A stretch of DNA of 64,000 nt. Source: Turneriella sp. (lineage in GTDB: Bacteria; Spirochaetota; Leptospiria; Turneriellales; Turneriellaceae). Both the position numbers and the translations under genes were made by a program. How positions within the stretch are numbered: position 1 is the first letter of the stretch; every line of letters begins with the position of its first letter. Below, piece by piece: positions 43,789 through 52,715 of the stretch. Location of the stretch: NCBI GenBank assembly GCA_019186965.1, contig JABARV010000010.1, positions 124,001 through 188,000 on the forward strand. Reading direction: 5' to 3'. The notes beneath the pieces are model-generated. The model was not told the origin of the DNA. It saw nothing but the letters and a program-made list of their open reading frames with translations, and searched no databases.

Positions 43789-44598
43789 GTGAAACTGCGG
43801 ATTTATTTTCTCACCGTTGGGGTTGCATTTATGGCGGCGTTGTGGGCGCAAGCTCCTGCAACGCGGCAGCCAACAACGCGCCCGGCGGCCCCCCCGAGAG
43901 CTCCTGCGCGTCCAGGCGCCCCAGGGGGAAATCCTACCCAGCCAACTTCCCCCCCTGGCACAACGGGACAACCAGCCCCAGTGCAGCCCAATAACGGTAG
44001 CACGAATAACAACCAAAACGCACAAATTGCAGGGTTTGATGGTGTAGCGTGGGGAACAACGTATAAAGATATGAAAGAGCGCTTTCGCGTAATGGCGTCG
44101 AGTGCAAACGCGAACGACAATGTGGAAATTATTTCGGACAATCCCGACCGTGAAATTTTAATACGCCGCCGTGAAATCTATTACCGTTATGTTTTTTATA
44201 AAAAGCCTGCGGATAAGCCTGTTGCGTCGATGCCAAAACCAAGTGCAGGAAAAACGATCGAAAAGCCAGCGCAAGAAGAAGACGCTACAGCAGGGACTGC
44301 CAAGTTCTTTTTTGTTGAAAGCATTTTTCCCCTTTTAAAAGAAGACGAGCTTTACAAAACTTTGACGCAAAAATATGGGCAGCGCACGGGTTCGTCGGTG
44401 GGCGAGGCAATGCGCGGTGCGTATACATGGGATACGCCAGAAGGTTTTTTGGTCCAGTGGGTAGAGCCATACCAAAAACACGGCTACACCCGTTCGCTCT
44501 ATTATTTATCGCGTAAAATTCGCGACGAAATAAAAAATGATTTACAAGCGTGGCAATTTGTGCGTGAGATTAAGGCGCTTGATGCCCTCTTTAAATAG
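43789..44598 (+). CDS. Exported protein with Pro-rich linker
   Basis: A 269-residue periplasmic or surface protein. The signal peptide (YFLTVGVAFMAALWAQA) is followed by a Pro/Gly/Thr-rich linker (residues about 22-75) and a folded domain starting DGVAWGTTYKDMKERFRV, with FFFVESIFPLLKEDELYKTLTQKYG and AYTWDTPEGFLVQWVEPYQKHGYTRSLYYLS. No known motif is present. The text looks like a conserved leptospiral protein. The start is GTG 43789. The urea-transporter gene begins inside its last codons. Confidence 0.65.
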   Translation: MKLRIYFLTVGVAFMAALWAQAPATRQPTTRPAAPPRAPARPGAPGGNPTQPTSPPGTTGQPAPVQPNNGSTNNNQNAQIAGFDGVAWGTTYKDMKERFRVMASSANANDNVEIISDNPDREILIRRREIYYRYVFYKKPADKPVASMPKPSAGKTIEKPAQEEDATAGTAKFFFVESIFPLLKEDELYKTLTQKYGQRTGSSVGEAMRGAYTWDTPEGFLVQWVEPYQKHGYTRSLYYLSRKIRDEIKNDLQAWQFVREIKALDALFK

Positions 44599-45484
44599 CA
44601 TTCCATTTTTTAACGCAACTTTAAACGGCGTTGCGCAAATAATGTTGCAGCAAAACCGGCTTACAGGAATCCTTTTTTTAGTAGGGCTTTATTACGGCTC
44701 TGCAAAATATGCAGTGGGGGCTGCTGTAGGTTCTTTCGTTGGCGCCTTTACGGCAAAAGTATTAAAATACGATGCACAAAAAACCGAAGCAGGACTCTAC
44801 GGATTTAGCGCCGCACTCGTGGGTGTCGCATTATTTTTTCTTTTTCAAACAAGCGTTCTTCTTTGGGCATTTGTCGTGTTGGGTGCAATAGCCGCTGCTA
44901 TTTTACAAAACTATTTTATCGTACGAAAATTTCCAGCGTACACTTTTCCGTTTGTTTTTGTGTCTTGGATTCTTTTTGTTTTGCTAAAGTATACCCATTT
45001 AGCGTCACTTAATACAATAGCGGAAGTTTCTACACTTATGCCGCTTTATGTTGGATTTACCGCTGCTACAAATGGTTTTGGTGAAGTTATTTTTCAAAGT
45101 GCAACTTTCTCAGGAGTTTTATTTTTTGTCGCAGTGTTTGTCGCAAACCCCATTGCTTCACTCTACGCTTTTGCAGCTTCGTATTTGGGCGGGGCGGTGG
45201 CGGTATACTTTGGGTACAATTTGGGCGAAGTTGGGTTGGGGCTTTTTGGGTTTAACGCTGTACTTACGGCAATTGTATTTTCTGGAGTTCAAAAAAAAGA
45301 CGCTGTCTGGGCTTCAATTGGCGTTGTTGTAACAGTTGGGCTCCATTTGCTATTTGCACGGATGGAAATTTTCTCGAATTTAGGCGGATATTTCACGTTT
45401 CCTTTTGTTTTAGGCGCTATACTTACACACCTCGCACAACACGTTACGAATCCGAAGAAAGAGACTGCACCTGCAAACGGATAG
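44582..45484 (+). CDS. Urea transporter family protein
   Basis: A 300-residue membrane channel of the UT (SLC14-like) family. It has the internal twofold repeat: LNGVAQIMLQQNRLTGILFLVGLYYGS in the first half pairs with TNGFGEVIFQSATFSGVLFFVAVFVANP in the second. AGLYGFSAALVGVALF and VGLGLFGFNAVLTAIVF are the two conserved pore segments. Passive urea uptake would provide nitrogen if a urease is present; none is in the window. ATG 44582 is chosen because SLNSIPFFNATLNGVAQ is the usual N-terminus. The start overlaps the upstream gene by 17 bases. Confidence 0.85.
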   Translation: MPSLNSIPFFNATLNGVAQIMLQQNRLTGILFLVGLYYGSAKYAVGAAVGSFVGAFTAKVLKYDAQKTEAGLYGFSAALVGVALFFLFQTSVLLWAFVVLGAIAAAILQNYFIVRKFPAYTFPFVFVSWILFVLLKYTHLASLNTIAEVSTLMPLYVGFTAATNGFGEVIFQSATFSGVLFFVAVFVANPIASLYAFAASYLGGAVAVYFGYNLGEVGLGLFGFNAVLTAIVFSGVQKKDAVWASIGVVVTVGLHLLFARMEIFSNLGGYFTFPFVLGAILTHLAQHVTNPKKETAPANG

Positions 45485-46001
45485 ACGGCGCAACTAAAAA
45501 TCCGGCAACAATGCCGCTTAAAAAACCACCAACGTGCGCAGCGTTATCAATTTCGGGAACCATGATACCAATAAACAAATTATACCCGACGAAAAGGGCG
45601 CCGTTACGCAACATATCGCGGCGTGCCTTTGGGATAAAAATATCTTTGCGCACATACATAATCGTTAGAAGCGTTGCATAGACGCCTAAAACTGCCCCCG
45701 ATGCACCCACGCTAATTGTGGGCTTTATACGGATTAAAGAATATGCCGCACTTGCAAAACTGGCAAGTATTCCGGTAAGAAAATAAATTAAAAGATATTT
45801 TTTCTCTCCACAAAAAGTTTCAAGAATTGTTCCGACAGCAAAGAGTGAATACATATTGACGAGAATGTGCAGCCAATTCCCGTGAAGAAATATCGACGTG
45901 ACAAGACGCCAAACTTCCGCGTGGCCAAATGTTAAGGGAACAAAGTTAGCACCCCATTTCACCAAAGCCTCTACAGAAGGTTCGGTAAAACTTTGGCTCA
46001 C
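45444..46001 (-). CDS. Rhomboid-family intramembrane serine protease
   Basis: A rhomboid protease of at least 185 residues that cleaves membrane proteins within the bilayer. The catalytic motif GASGAVLGVY carries the Ser, and AAHVGGFLSGIVAGF carries the His. WRLVTSIFLHGNWLHILVNMYSLF is the conserved HxxxN helix. The GTG 46001 start leaves out the first membrane helix. In the same frame about 20 more residues (IIVTLILIIINTAVYLVTLFV) reach back to 46061 and look like that helix, but no ATG, GTG or TTG precedes the stop there. The end overlaps the convergent urea transporter. Confidence 0.85.
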   Translation of the reverse strand: MSQSFTEPSVEALVKWGANFVPLTFGHAEVWRLVTSIFLHGNWLHILVNMYSLFAVGTILETFCGEKKYLLIYFLTGILASFASAAYSLIRIKPTISVGASGAVLGVYATLLTIMYVRKDIFIPKARRDMLRNGALFVGYNLFIGIMVPEIDNAAHVGGFLSGIVAGFLVAPSIRLQVQSLSSDS

Positions 46002-46152
46002 AAAAAGTGTTACGAGGTAAACGGCGGTGTTTATAATAATGAGGATTAATGTTACGATAATTTACCTTCTTTTCTTGCGAGGCTCTGTGGCAACAAAAAT
46101 AGCGGTTGCACTGCTATATGATTTGCTCTATTGGGTGGTTGAGTGCATTTTT

Positions 46153-47391
46153 ATGAATCCGCATAAACTTAAAATTGAAACCACAGCATGGGTCGCCGAA
46201 GGAATAATCTCCGAAACACAGGCGGAGAAAATTTGTGCACGCTACAGCCACGAAATTCCTCCGTACAAAAAAATGAGTTTTTGGTTGCAGTCTGTTGCGG
46301 CAACCCTTGCAGGATTTGCGCTCTTTCTTGTTATTTCGGAAAACTGGCAACGCATGGGTTGGGCAACACAATCGATAGTTGTTGCGACGCCACTTTTTGT
46401 TGCACAATTTTTCGCGCTTTGGAGCGAACGCCGAGAAAACTTCTTAATAGCCGAAATTTGTTGGTTTATTGCATCGCTTGCACTCGGCGCAAATATTATG
46501 CTGCAAGCGCAAATTTTTCATATTAGCGCCTATTATCCTAACGGTATCTTGTTTTGGGTAATTGGGATTCTTCCTATTTTATATTTGCGTGTTAGCACTA
46601 TCCATTTTTTTCTTGGCGTTATTCTATTTGGTATCTACCTGATACTACAACTAAGCTACTCACAATTTAATTTAATTTCGAGTATACCACTTTTACTATT
46701 TGCATGGTTCGCTTGGGCGAAACAACGTCTTTTTACGGCGCTGTTATTCCTTTTTATCCTCTATTTTTTTCTATATACAATTCTTGCACATTGGCAAATA
46801 AGTACGGCGGGATTTATTTGGGAATACGCTTTCATTCTCTTTGCAATTACACTGCTACAGCGTTTCGTAAATCTTTCACAAGGCGATTTGAATAAAGTGT
46901 ATGTAATCTTTTTTGCCTTGGCGCAACTATTTGCCATTTTTATGACATTTTCGATTTTTGCACGCAAGGCAGATTTATACCGAGCTTCCTTCGCCGCTTT
47001 GGCTATTATATTTATTTCCTGTGTGTTGCTTATAAAAAAGCGACAAAGTTTACGAGAGCATTTTTGGGTTTGGCTTATTGCTGGCAACGTAGGCGTAATG
47101 CTGTTGTGCAGCGCTGGATATAAAATTATTGCATTTGGTGACAAAACCCTTTTTCTCCGTATTGCTGCGAATGTGGTCTATCTTACTTCAGCAGTCGTGT
47201 TAATGTTTCACGCAATCCACGGGCGTGAGAAAAAATTCTTTATGGGTTCTGTCGTTGCTATACTTTTGTGGGCTCTTGTCCGGTATTTCGATTTATTCGC
47301 CAACTATCTTGTAACAGCGCTTATTTTTGGTCTTTCTGCTTTTGCGCTTGTTGCGGCTAATAAGCTTTGGGAGCGCAATTATGAAAAATAA
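46153..47391 (+). CDS. DUF2157 multi-span membrane protein
   Basis: A 412-residue membrane protein whose soluble N-terminus (MNPHKLKIETTAWVAEGIISETQAEKI) and first helix (LAGFALFLVISENWQRMGW) fit DUF2157. About twelve helices follow. DUF2157 proteins often stand next to a GDYXXLXY-domain gene, as here. The function of the pair is unknown. ATG 46153 is chosen on family grounds; the frame also extends to 46027. It overlaps the next gene by 11 bases. Confidence 0.82.
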   Translation: MNPHKLKIETTAWVAEGIISETQAEKICARYSHEIPPYKKMSFWLQSVAATLAGFALFLVISENWQRMGWATQSIVVATPLFVAQFFALWSERRENFLIAEICWFIASLALGANIMLQAQIFHISAYYPNGILFWVIGILPILYLRVSTIHFFLGVILFGIYLILQLSYSQFNLISSIPLLLFAWFAWAKQRLFTALLFLFILYFFLYTILAHWQISTAGFIWEYAFILFAITLLQRFVNLSQGDLNKVYVIFFALAQLFAIFMTFSIFARKADLYRASFAALAIIFISCVLLIKKRQSLREHFWVWLIAGNVGVMLLCSAGYKIIAFGDKTLFLRIAANVVYLTSAVVLMFHAIHGREKKFFMGSVVAILLWALVRYFDLFANYLVTALIFGLSAFALVAANKLWERNYEK

Positions 47392-47908
47392 ATTTTTGGA
47401 AAGAGCGTTTCTTGTTGGCGTTCCTTGGGTTATTTTATTCGTAATGGTTTTTACTGCATACCTTCCTATATGGCAGGGCAGCAAATTTTTATTACCTGTT
47501 AGCGTATACGATCCACGCGATTTTTTTCGGGGTAACTATGTCGATTTACGATACGAGTTTTCAAACCTTAAACGAAAAGATATTGTGGTAGAAATTTCTC
47601 ATGGGAAAACATACCAATTTGGCGACACGCTTTTTCTCGATCTTGCAAAAGATGCGGATACCTTGCACCCTGTTGGAATTTACGATAGCGCCGAAAAGGT
47701 AAAAAATATCGCATTAAAGGTACAACCGCGCACTTCTTTAACTGAGAACAACACCGATTTTTGGCTTGTCTCTGGTTTGGAATCGTTCTTTGCTCCCGAA
47801 AAGGACGCTAAGGAGTGGGAAAAATCGCTTAGAGAGGGAAAAGTCTTTGCCGAGGTGAGTATAGCTCCAGGCGGTAGTGCACGGCTTACGCGCCTTGTAA
47901 AAAAATAA
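47381..47908 (+). CDS. GDYXXLXY domain protein
   Basis: A 175-residue protein with one N-terminal helix (VGVPWVILFVMVFTAYLPIW) and a periplasmic domain. The motif that names the family appears as GNYVDLRYEF (with Asn for Asp), preceded by PVSVYDPRDFFR. It starts inside the end of the DUF2157 gene (ATG 47381), the standard arrangement for these two families, so they are co-expressed and probably act together in the membrane. The role is unknown. Confidence 0.82.
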   Translation: MKNKFLERAFLVGVPWVILFVMVFTAYLPIWQGSKFLLPVSVYDPRDFFRGNYVDLRYEFSNLKRKDIVVEISHGKTYQFGDTLFLDLAKDADTLHPVGIYDSAEKVKNIALKVQPRTSLTENNTDFWLVSGLESFFAPEKDAKEWEKSLREGKVFAEVSIAPGGSARLTRLVKK

Positions 47909-47945
47909 TGCTTTTACGCCGTCTTATGTAGTTTCTAAGTTAAAT

Positions 47946-48848
47946 ATGGTGAAATTCTTTACAAACTATTTTCTAATTGTGGTAAATTTATCTTTACTTA
48001 GTTGTGCAGAAAATCCAAAGTCTTTACAAGGCGGCGTAGCGTGTCCAAAAGTAATTCCAAATAATATGGCGTGTATTCCTGGTGGAATGTTTAAACTGGG
48101 AACAAATCGCTCCGACTTTAAAAAAGAACTCGCGGAGCTTTCTGCTTTCAAAGAACACACAGTTGAGCTATCAACATTTCTTATCGACAAATACGAAGTA
48201 ACAACAGAGGAATACCAAGCCTGTGTTGCAGAAAAAAAATGTACACAGGCGCGTTCTAACTATCCACAGATGCGTGGCGCAAAACAGCCACAGCTTAAGG
48301 CTAACTGGTACCAAGCCTCCGCGTATTGCAAAGCACAGGGTAAACGATTACCCACCGAAGCTGAGTTTGAAGCAGCGAGCCGTGGTCCCGAAGGCGAAGA
48401 CTACCCTTGGGGAAACGCGGTTGCAACTTGCGCACACGCGGTTATCAAAGAAGCTGCGGGGCGTGGCTGCCCAAGCATGAAAGCGCAAAAAGGCTTTGTA
48501 CCCACCCCTGAACGTTTTGCCGATTCGGGTAATACGTGGGAAGTAGGTTCGCGTCCTGCTGGGCGCTACGGCCTTTTTGATATGGCAGGCAACGCACAGG
48601 AATGGGTGAGTGATTGGTTCGTTGATTCGCTTGAGAAGTGCGGTAGCGCTTGCACGGGAAAAAATCCACAAGGCCCCTGTGCAGGCAAAGACGACTGTAT
48701 ACAGTCAAAACAGAAATTGGTTAAGGGTGGGGCGTGGTACTGGGGGCCTATGTCAGCGTTGGCGGCGGTACGGCGTCCGTATATCCCAAAAAATGAACCG
48801 CCGCACCACTTCGGCTTTCGTTGCGTAATGGAGGTTAAGGATAGGTAA
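47946..48848 (+). CDS. Lipoprotein with formylglycine-generating-enzyme-like (SUMF1) domain
   Basis: A 300-residue lipoprotein: the lipobox LSLLSC gives Cys20. The rest is a SUMF1/FGE-sulfatase fold: ACIPGGMFKLGTN, STFLIDKYEVTTEEYQACV, KRLPTEAEFEAASRG, YPWGN, GLFDMAGNAQEWVSDWF, KLVKGGAWYW and HHFGFRCVME. Many such proteins are binding or structural rather than enzymes, and several Cys pairs here look like disulfides. No sulfatase gene is nearby. The 3' end overlaps the convergent LEA14-like gene by 14 bases. Confidence 0.88.
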   Translation: MVKFFTNYFLIVVNLSLLSCAENPKSLQGGVACPKVIPNNMACIPGGMFKLGTNRSDFKKELAELSAFKEHTVELSTFLIDKYEVTTEEYQACVAEKKCTQARSNYPQMRGAKQPQLKANWYQASAYCKAQGKRLPTEAEFEAASRGPEGEDYPWGNAVATCAHAVIKEAAGRGCPSMKAQKGFVPTPERFADSGNTWEVGSRPAGRYGLFDMAGNAQEWVSDWFVDSLEKCGSACTGKNPQGPCAGKDDCIQSKQKLVKGGAWYWGPMSALAAVRRPYIPKNEPPHHFGFRCVMEVKDR

Positions 48849-49671
48849 AAGGAACGCGTAACGGTTGACCCATTACGTTAAACTCAACTGCAGAATTAAA
48901 TTGGTAGCTGGTAGAGTTTAAATCGCGTAATTTTGGCACAAGCTCGACAATTTCACGTCCCCGCAATGTTATAGGAATAGCAATTTGTGCTGTCGCTGAT
49001 TTTGCAAGGCTCTGATTTTTTTTCTCGCCGGTAATGACATTGGTTCCCGCAGCGGTAAACGCATATTCAAGCTTTGGAATTTTAATATCGAATGCGTTTG
49101 GATTTTCAACTTTGAAGCGTAGGTTAAATGTTGCACTGGGATTTAAAGGATTTAACATATTCATGCTACCAAAGTCTAGAGAGCCAAAGGCTATTTTAGG
49201 AAGTTTTGGAACAGGAACAACTTTTGCTGCTTCGATGGGTACATTTAAAGAGCCAACAAGTTCGTTTATATAAACGCCAACTGTTCCTTTAAGCGAAACG
49301 GTTACAGAGTCTTTCTTTACAATATCAAGAAACGCTGTAGCTGTTTCTACATAGCGAACACGTTGGATGATGGAGAATTCCGTTGTTTCGTTTGCTTTGA
49401 TAGCAATATTTTTATCGTTTTGCGCATCTACCATGCGCTTTCCATCGACGGCTATTTGGAACGCCAATTTTGAAAATGTAATACCAAAATTAACGCGATT
49501 TTTGATTGTATATTTAAATTCTAAATCTGCCCCTTCGAAATCAAAACCACGCAGCAAAACTTCTTTAAGAGAAATTGTCGGCGCGTACTGGCTTAACCGG
49601 CTTTGCAGTGCAGAGCATGCTGTAAAAAAGATGGCTAACGCAACAAAAAAAATAAGCTTAAATTGGCGCAT
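48835..49671 (-). CDS. LEA14-like lipoprotein
   Basis: A 278-residue lipoprotein (lipobox FFTAC, Cys19). It carries two LEA14-type (late embryogenesis abundant, WHy) beta-sandwich domains: VLLRGFDFEGADLEFKYTIKNRVNFGITFSKLAFQIAVDGK and LNPLNPSATFNLRFKVENPNAFDIKIPKLEYAFTAAG. The repeated pattern of N followed by F.I...KL is characteristic. It is probably a periplasmic-facing outer-membrane lipoprotein. The gene lies just downstream of the flaA1 terminator. Confidence 0.85.
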   Translation of the reverse strand: MRQFKLIFFVALAIFFTACSALQSRLSQYAPTISLKEVLLRGFDFEGADLEFKYTIKNRVNFGITFSKLAFQIAVDGKRMVDAQNDKNIAIKANETTEFSIIQRVRYVETATAFLDIVKKDSVTVSLKGTVGVYINELVGSLNVPIEAAKVVPVPKLPKIAFGSLDFGSMNMLNPLNPSATFNLRFKVENPNAFDIKIPKLEYAFTAAGTNVITGEKKNQSLAKSATAQIAIPITLRGREIVELVPKLRDLNSTSYQFNSAVEFNVMGQPLRVPFTYP

Positions 49672-49688
49672 TGTCGTTTTATACCAAA

Positions 49689-49711
49689 GAAAAAGGCGGC
49701 TATTTGCCGCC
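49689..49711 (-). terminator. Rho-independent terminator at the end of flaA1
   Basis: On the minus strand GGCGGC-AAATA-GCCGCC forms a tight hairpin overlapping the flaA1 stop codon, followed by five T. This is a classic intrinsic terminator for the flaA2-flaA1 operon. Confidence 0.88.
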
Positions 49712-50602
49712 CTCGCTATATTTTTTCAATTGCTTAGCGTATTCTTTTGCTTCTGCTTTTTCCTTTTTATCTTGCTCGTCAAAGTCAACGTCAGCGCCGT
49801 CGAAGAAAACATCGTAAACATCAGTGAGCACTTTTATAGCATCAAAGAAGATTACAACTTTTTCGGTATTTGCTGTTGGTTTTGAACGTAAAACAAGTTT
49901 TGTTAAAACAAGATTTTTAGTCTGTGGATACGTATCAATATCTTGTGGAATATTTTCAGGGACACGCGCCGTAAGTGGACGCCATCCTACGAAATTGACG
50001 CTTCCCATTTTTAATACATGCGTTGAACCTTTCCAATCTTGAACCCATGCTTCTAAAGTATAGTCGCTGCCACGGCCTAAAACCCACACCGAAATTGCTT
50101 TTACCTTTCCGGGTAATTTTAAACCATAAACTTCTTGAACCTTAGGCTTGTTGTTATGGTCAAGTTCGTCAAGGACACGGTATATTTTTTTGGATGCAGG
50201 AGGAATTAACGCAACGACATTGTTCCCGGGGTAGATAAATTTAAAACGTAACCCCAAGCACTTGTTGTTTGTTTCGTCGTACGCTAAGTTTTGCGGGCGG
50301 CATTTTTGCTGTGTAGTTCCTTTAAGCCCAACTTCGGGAGAGTTCCATTTTTCACCTTGCATGGGAACGCCTTGCTGATCGACCACCGCAGGAATTGCTT
50401 CAGGGTCGCCGGGAGAAACCGTTGCTGTCCACGGTTCTACTTCAAAACCTTCTACTTGCAACGAGCGGATTTCCATTCCGTCGGTATCGTCGCCATTTGC
50501 CGTCTTTAGTGTGCTCCCGCTTTTGGCAGGTGCGGCAAAAACAACCATCGAGAACAGCAGTGGAATTATTGCCAAAATTGTTATTTTAGTTATGTTGCGC
50601 AT
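49700..50602 (-). CDS. flaA1: Flagellar filament sheath protein FlaA1
   Basis: A 300-residue periplasmic protein of the spirochaetal FlaA family, part of the endoflagellar filament outer layer. It has a signal peptide (TILAIIPLLFSMVVFAAPA). The family core is VKAISVWVLGRGSDYTLEAWVQDWKGSTHVLKMGSVNFVGWRPLTARVPENIPQ. Then LVLTKLVLRSKPTANTEKVVIFFDAIKVLTD and an acidic, Lys-rich end follow. ATG 50602 is chosen because GGAGG sits seven bases upstream. It is second in the operon after flaA2, the order known from Leptospira. Confidence 0.9.
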   Translation of the reverse strand: MRNITKITILAIIPLLFSMVVFAAPAKSGSTLKTANGDDTDGMEIRSLQVEGFEVEPWTATVSPGDPEAIPAVVDQQGVPMQGEKWNSPEVGLKGTTQQKCRPQNLAYDETNNKCLGLRFKFIYPGNNVVALIPPASKKIYRVLDELDHNNKPKVQEVYGLKLPGKVKAISVWVLGRGSDYTLEAWVQDWKGSTHVLKMGSVNFVGWRPLTARVPENIPQDIDTYPQTKNLVLTKLVLRSKPTANTEKVVIFFDAIKVLTDVYDVFFDGADVDFDEQDKKEKAEAKEYAKQLKKYSEGGK

Positions 50603-50625
50603 CTTGATCCTCCGTGGCCGTGGCA

Positions 50626-51381
50626 TTACCAGTTATCCTTTATTTTGCTGCCTGGATAGTCGCTATCCGACATGTCGGTTTTAATACGAAGATCGTCAAC
50701 GTAGAAGTAGAAATCTCCCCAAGTTTCGTGCGGATCGCATTCGACGTATAACGATACAAAGTGTAAATTTTTGTCGAGCAGTGCATGGCGTGTGCTTTGG
50801 GGCAGCCAGCCTGGAACCGTAACTGTTAATTTACGCCATCCCATATAATCAAGTTTACCCAGTTTTAATTTATGTAAATTGCCTTTGTAGTCGCGTAACT
50901 TCACAAAAAGTGTATGGCGAAAATTACGGCCAAGTACCCATACAGAAAGTTGGCGTCCCAACCCTTTGATGAGGTATTCGTGTGGAGGTTTAATTTCAAC
51001 ACGATCGAAACCTTTTTCTTTGAAAAAAGTTTTAACCCCCAATACATTGTTTGCAGTTTTGGGGTCCTTCAATCCGTCTTTAAAACGCGCCTTTTCCTCT
51101 TCAGAAAGTTCTTTGGGGTTAAACACATCTTCAATTGGCCCTAACTGTATTGTTTTACGAACCTTCGTTATTCCTAGTGGTGTTGTTGAAAACGCACGCC
51201 AGTCTTCTGAGGATTCAAAATCGTTTAGAAGAACGTCTTGTACGTCTGCCTTTTTGTTGCCTTTCGTGTTACTAGCGTCTTGCGCAACAAGCGTTACTGA
51301 AACAAACGCCGCCGCTAACACCATTACCAAAAGTAGTTTTTTACCGCTTGTAGCTACTCGCGCTGAGCCGAGTCGATTCAT
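50626..51381 (-). CDS. flaA2: Flagellar filament sheath protein FlaA2
   Basis: A FlaA-family sheath protein of about 251 residues. After a signal peptide (KLLLVMVLAAAFVSVTLVAQ) come LLNDFESSEDWRAFSTT, GLGRQLSVWVLGRNFRHTLFVKLRDYKGNLHKLKLGKLDYMGWRKLTVTVPGWLPQ, and YVECDPHETWGDFYFYVDDLRI. The shared WVLGR..., K.G...GWR.L and P core shows it is a paralogue of the downstream flaA1. ATG 51381 has GGGGG five bases upstream; an in-frame ATG at 51426 would add 15 residues. A TATAAA lies about 10 bases before that upper start. Confidence 0.9.
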   Translation of the reverse strand: MNRLGSARVATSGKKLLLVMVLAAAFVSVTLVAQDASNTKGNKKADVQDVLLNDFESSEDWRAFSTTPLGITKVRKTIQLGPIEDVFNPKELSEEEKARFKDGLKDPKTANNVLGVKTFFKEKGFDRVEIKPPHEYLIKGLGRQLSVWVLGRNFRHTLFVKLRDYKGNLHKLKLGKLDYMGWRKLTVTVPGWLPQSTRHALLDKNLHFVSLYVECDPHETWGDFYFYVDDLRIKTDMSDSDYPGSKIKDNW

Positions 51382-51470
51382 AAATTCCCCCATATCTTTA
51401 CCTAAAGACTTTGCCTTATACGCCATGAAAAGCCTTTTATACTGTAACTAATATCGGATGCCACGTGTTA

Positions 51471-52661
51471 TTACTTAAATTCTTTCGCATGAGAAAGCGT
51501 TGTGTCTCGCCATGCATATTTGTCTTTACGGATTTTCCATATAAAGCCGTCAATGGCATAATGCGTAATTTGTGGCACTGAAAGTAGCGGAACAGCGACT
51601 TTGAGCCATTCCGCATTTACACTTATATTTCCCAAAAACTTATAGAAGAAAGAAAAAAATGAACGGTGCTCTTTTTCATGCCACACCCATATATCCCAAA
51701 ACCCTTCTTCGGTGTAGCCGAGCACAAAAAGAAATCCAATGAATAATGCGACATAACGTGGCCTAAAAATGAACGCCCATGCAGATTGTTCTTTGTACGC
51801 CACCACGGGTTGTGTACTTACAGGTGCACTTTTTTGCATTTCTTCTTTAAAAGTACCGTATTTTTTACGCCCCCAAATCCACACTAAGGCCATGCACGGA
51901 ATACCATGCGACACGACGTTGATAGCGGTAAATGCAAGGTCTGAGTTAAGGTGTACGATACCTATATACCACGAGAGGAGAGTGCCCAGGATTATAGCGT
52001 TACGGGGGATGTTGAATAAAGATGGATAGCTGTGTTTTTCCATAGCTACAGTCCTGTTTTTCCATAGCTGGAGCACTTCTTTAACGGCGTAAAGCGCTAA
52101 AATGAGGAGATACGCCACAAATGCCCACTTTTTTGCTGCACTCGATGCGAAATAGTAGAAATCCCCCTGCATAAACCAGTTAAAACTTTTTTGTCCACTT
52201 AAGTGCCAGTCGAGAATTGGGTAAAGCGTCGCCGTATAAATGGTGAGTGTATCAATCCTTTGTGCCCATACCGTTTGGTTTTCTGAGCGAGAATAGATAC
52301 GCAAAAAACCGTATTGTTGCCGCGTAAAATGGTATACAGCAAGGTACGCCACTACGCGCCAGAACACCATCGCGCCAAAACTGTACAGCGCAAAACACGC
52401 CATAAAGACAAAAAAAGGCATAATGTAAAGAAACGTGCCGTGCCGGGCGCGTGTTTCTTTGTCGAGATACGTGCGGTAGAGTGTACTGTATACGTGGCTT
52501 ACGTCGACGGCCACGACAAGAAGTACCCAACCTACCACGGTCATCGAATCGGGTGCGCGAAACGAAGCTGGTAAAAGTAGGATTAACCCCGTCACGAAAA
52601 AAGGAATTCCGAGAATAAAAAAACTATCAACCCATACGTTATAAATCCACGGTTGTTTCAT
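51471..52661 (-). CDS. Multi-span membrane protein with conserved-looking histidines
   Basis: A protein of about 396 residues with roughly ten membrane helices. Possible metal ligands stand near helix ends: DVSHVYSTLYRTYLD, VYHFTRQQYGFLRIY, VVSHGIPCMALVW and VPQITHYAIDGFIWK. The last motif looks like the carboxy end of an uncharacterised family. A membrane metalloenzyme is possible but not shown. The frame begins at GTG 52679; ATG 52661 is preferred because a palindrome occupies 52678-52705. It is unrelated by sequence to its flagellar neighbours. Confidence 0.6.
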   Translation of the reverse strand: MKQPWIYNVWVDSFFILGIPFFVTGLILLLPASFRAPDSMTVVGWVLLVVAVDVSHVYSTLYRTYLDKETRARHGTFLYIMPFFVFMACFALYSFGAMVFWRVVAYLAVYHFTRQQYGFLRIYSRSENQTVWAQRIDTLTIYTATLYPILDWHLSGQKSFNWFMQGDFYYFASSAAKKWAFVAYLLILALYAVKEVLQLWKNRTVAMEKHSYPSLFNIPRNAIILGTLLSWYIGIVHLNSDLAFTAINVVSHGIPCMALVWIWGRKKYGTFKEEMQKSAPVSTQPVVAYKEQSAWAFIFRPRYVALFIGFLFVLGYTEEGFWDIWVWHEKEHRSFFSFFYKFLGNISVNAEWLKVAVPLLSVPQITHYAIDGFIWKIRKDKYAWRDTTLSHAKEFK

Positions 52662-52677
52662 TTTTACGTTTTTGAGC

Positions 52678-52705
52678 ACTATGGGGACTAAAAAGTCCCT
52701 ATAGT
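52678..52705. repeat. Intergenic palindrome
   Basis: ACTATGGGGACT pairs with AGTCCCTATAGT with one mismatch. It lies between the zinc-ribbon gene and the membrane-protein gene on the same strand. No T-run follows in the direction of transcription, so it may be a processing or attenuation structure rather than a plain terminator. Confidence 0.5.
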
Positions 52706-52715
52706 TAAAAAATTG

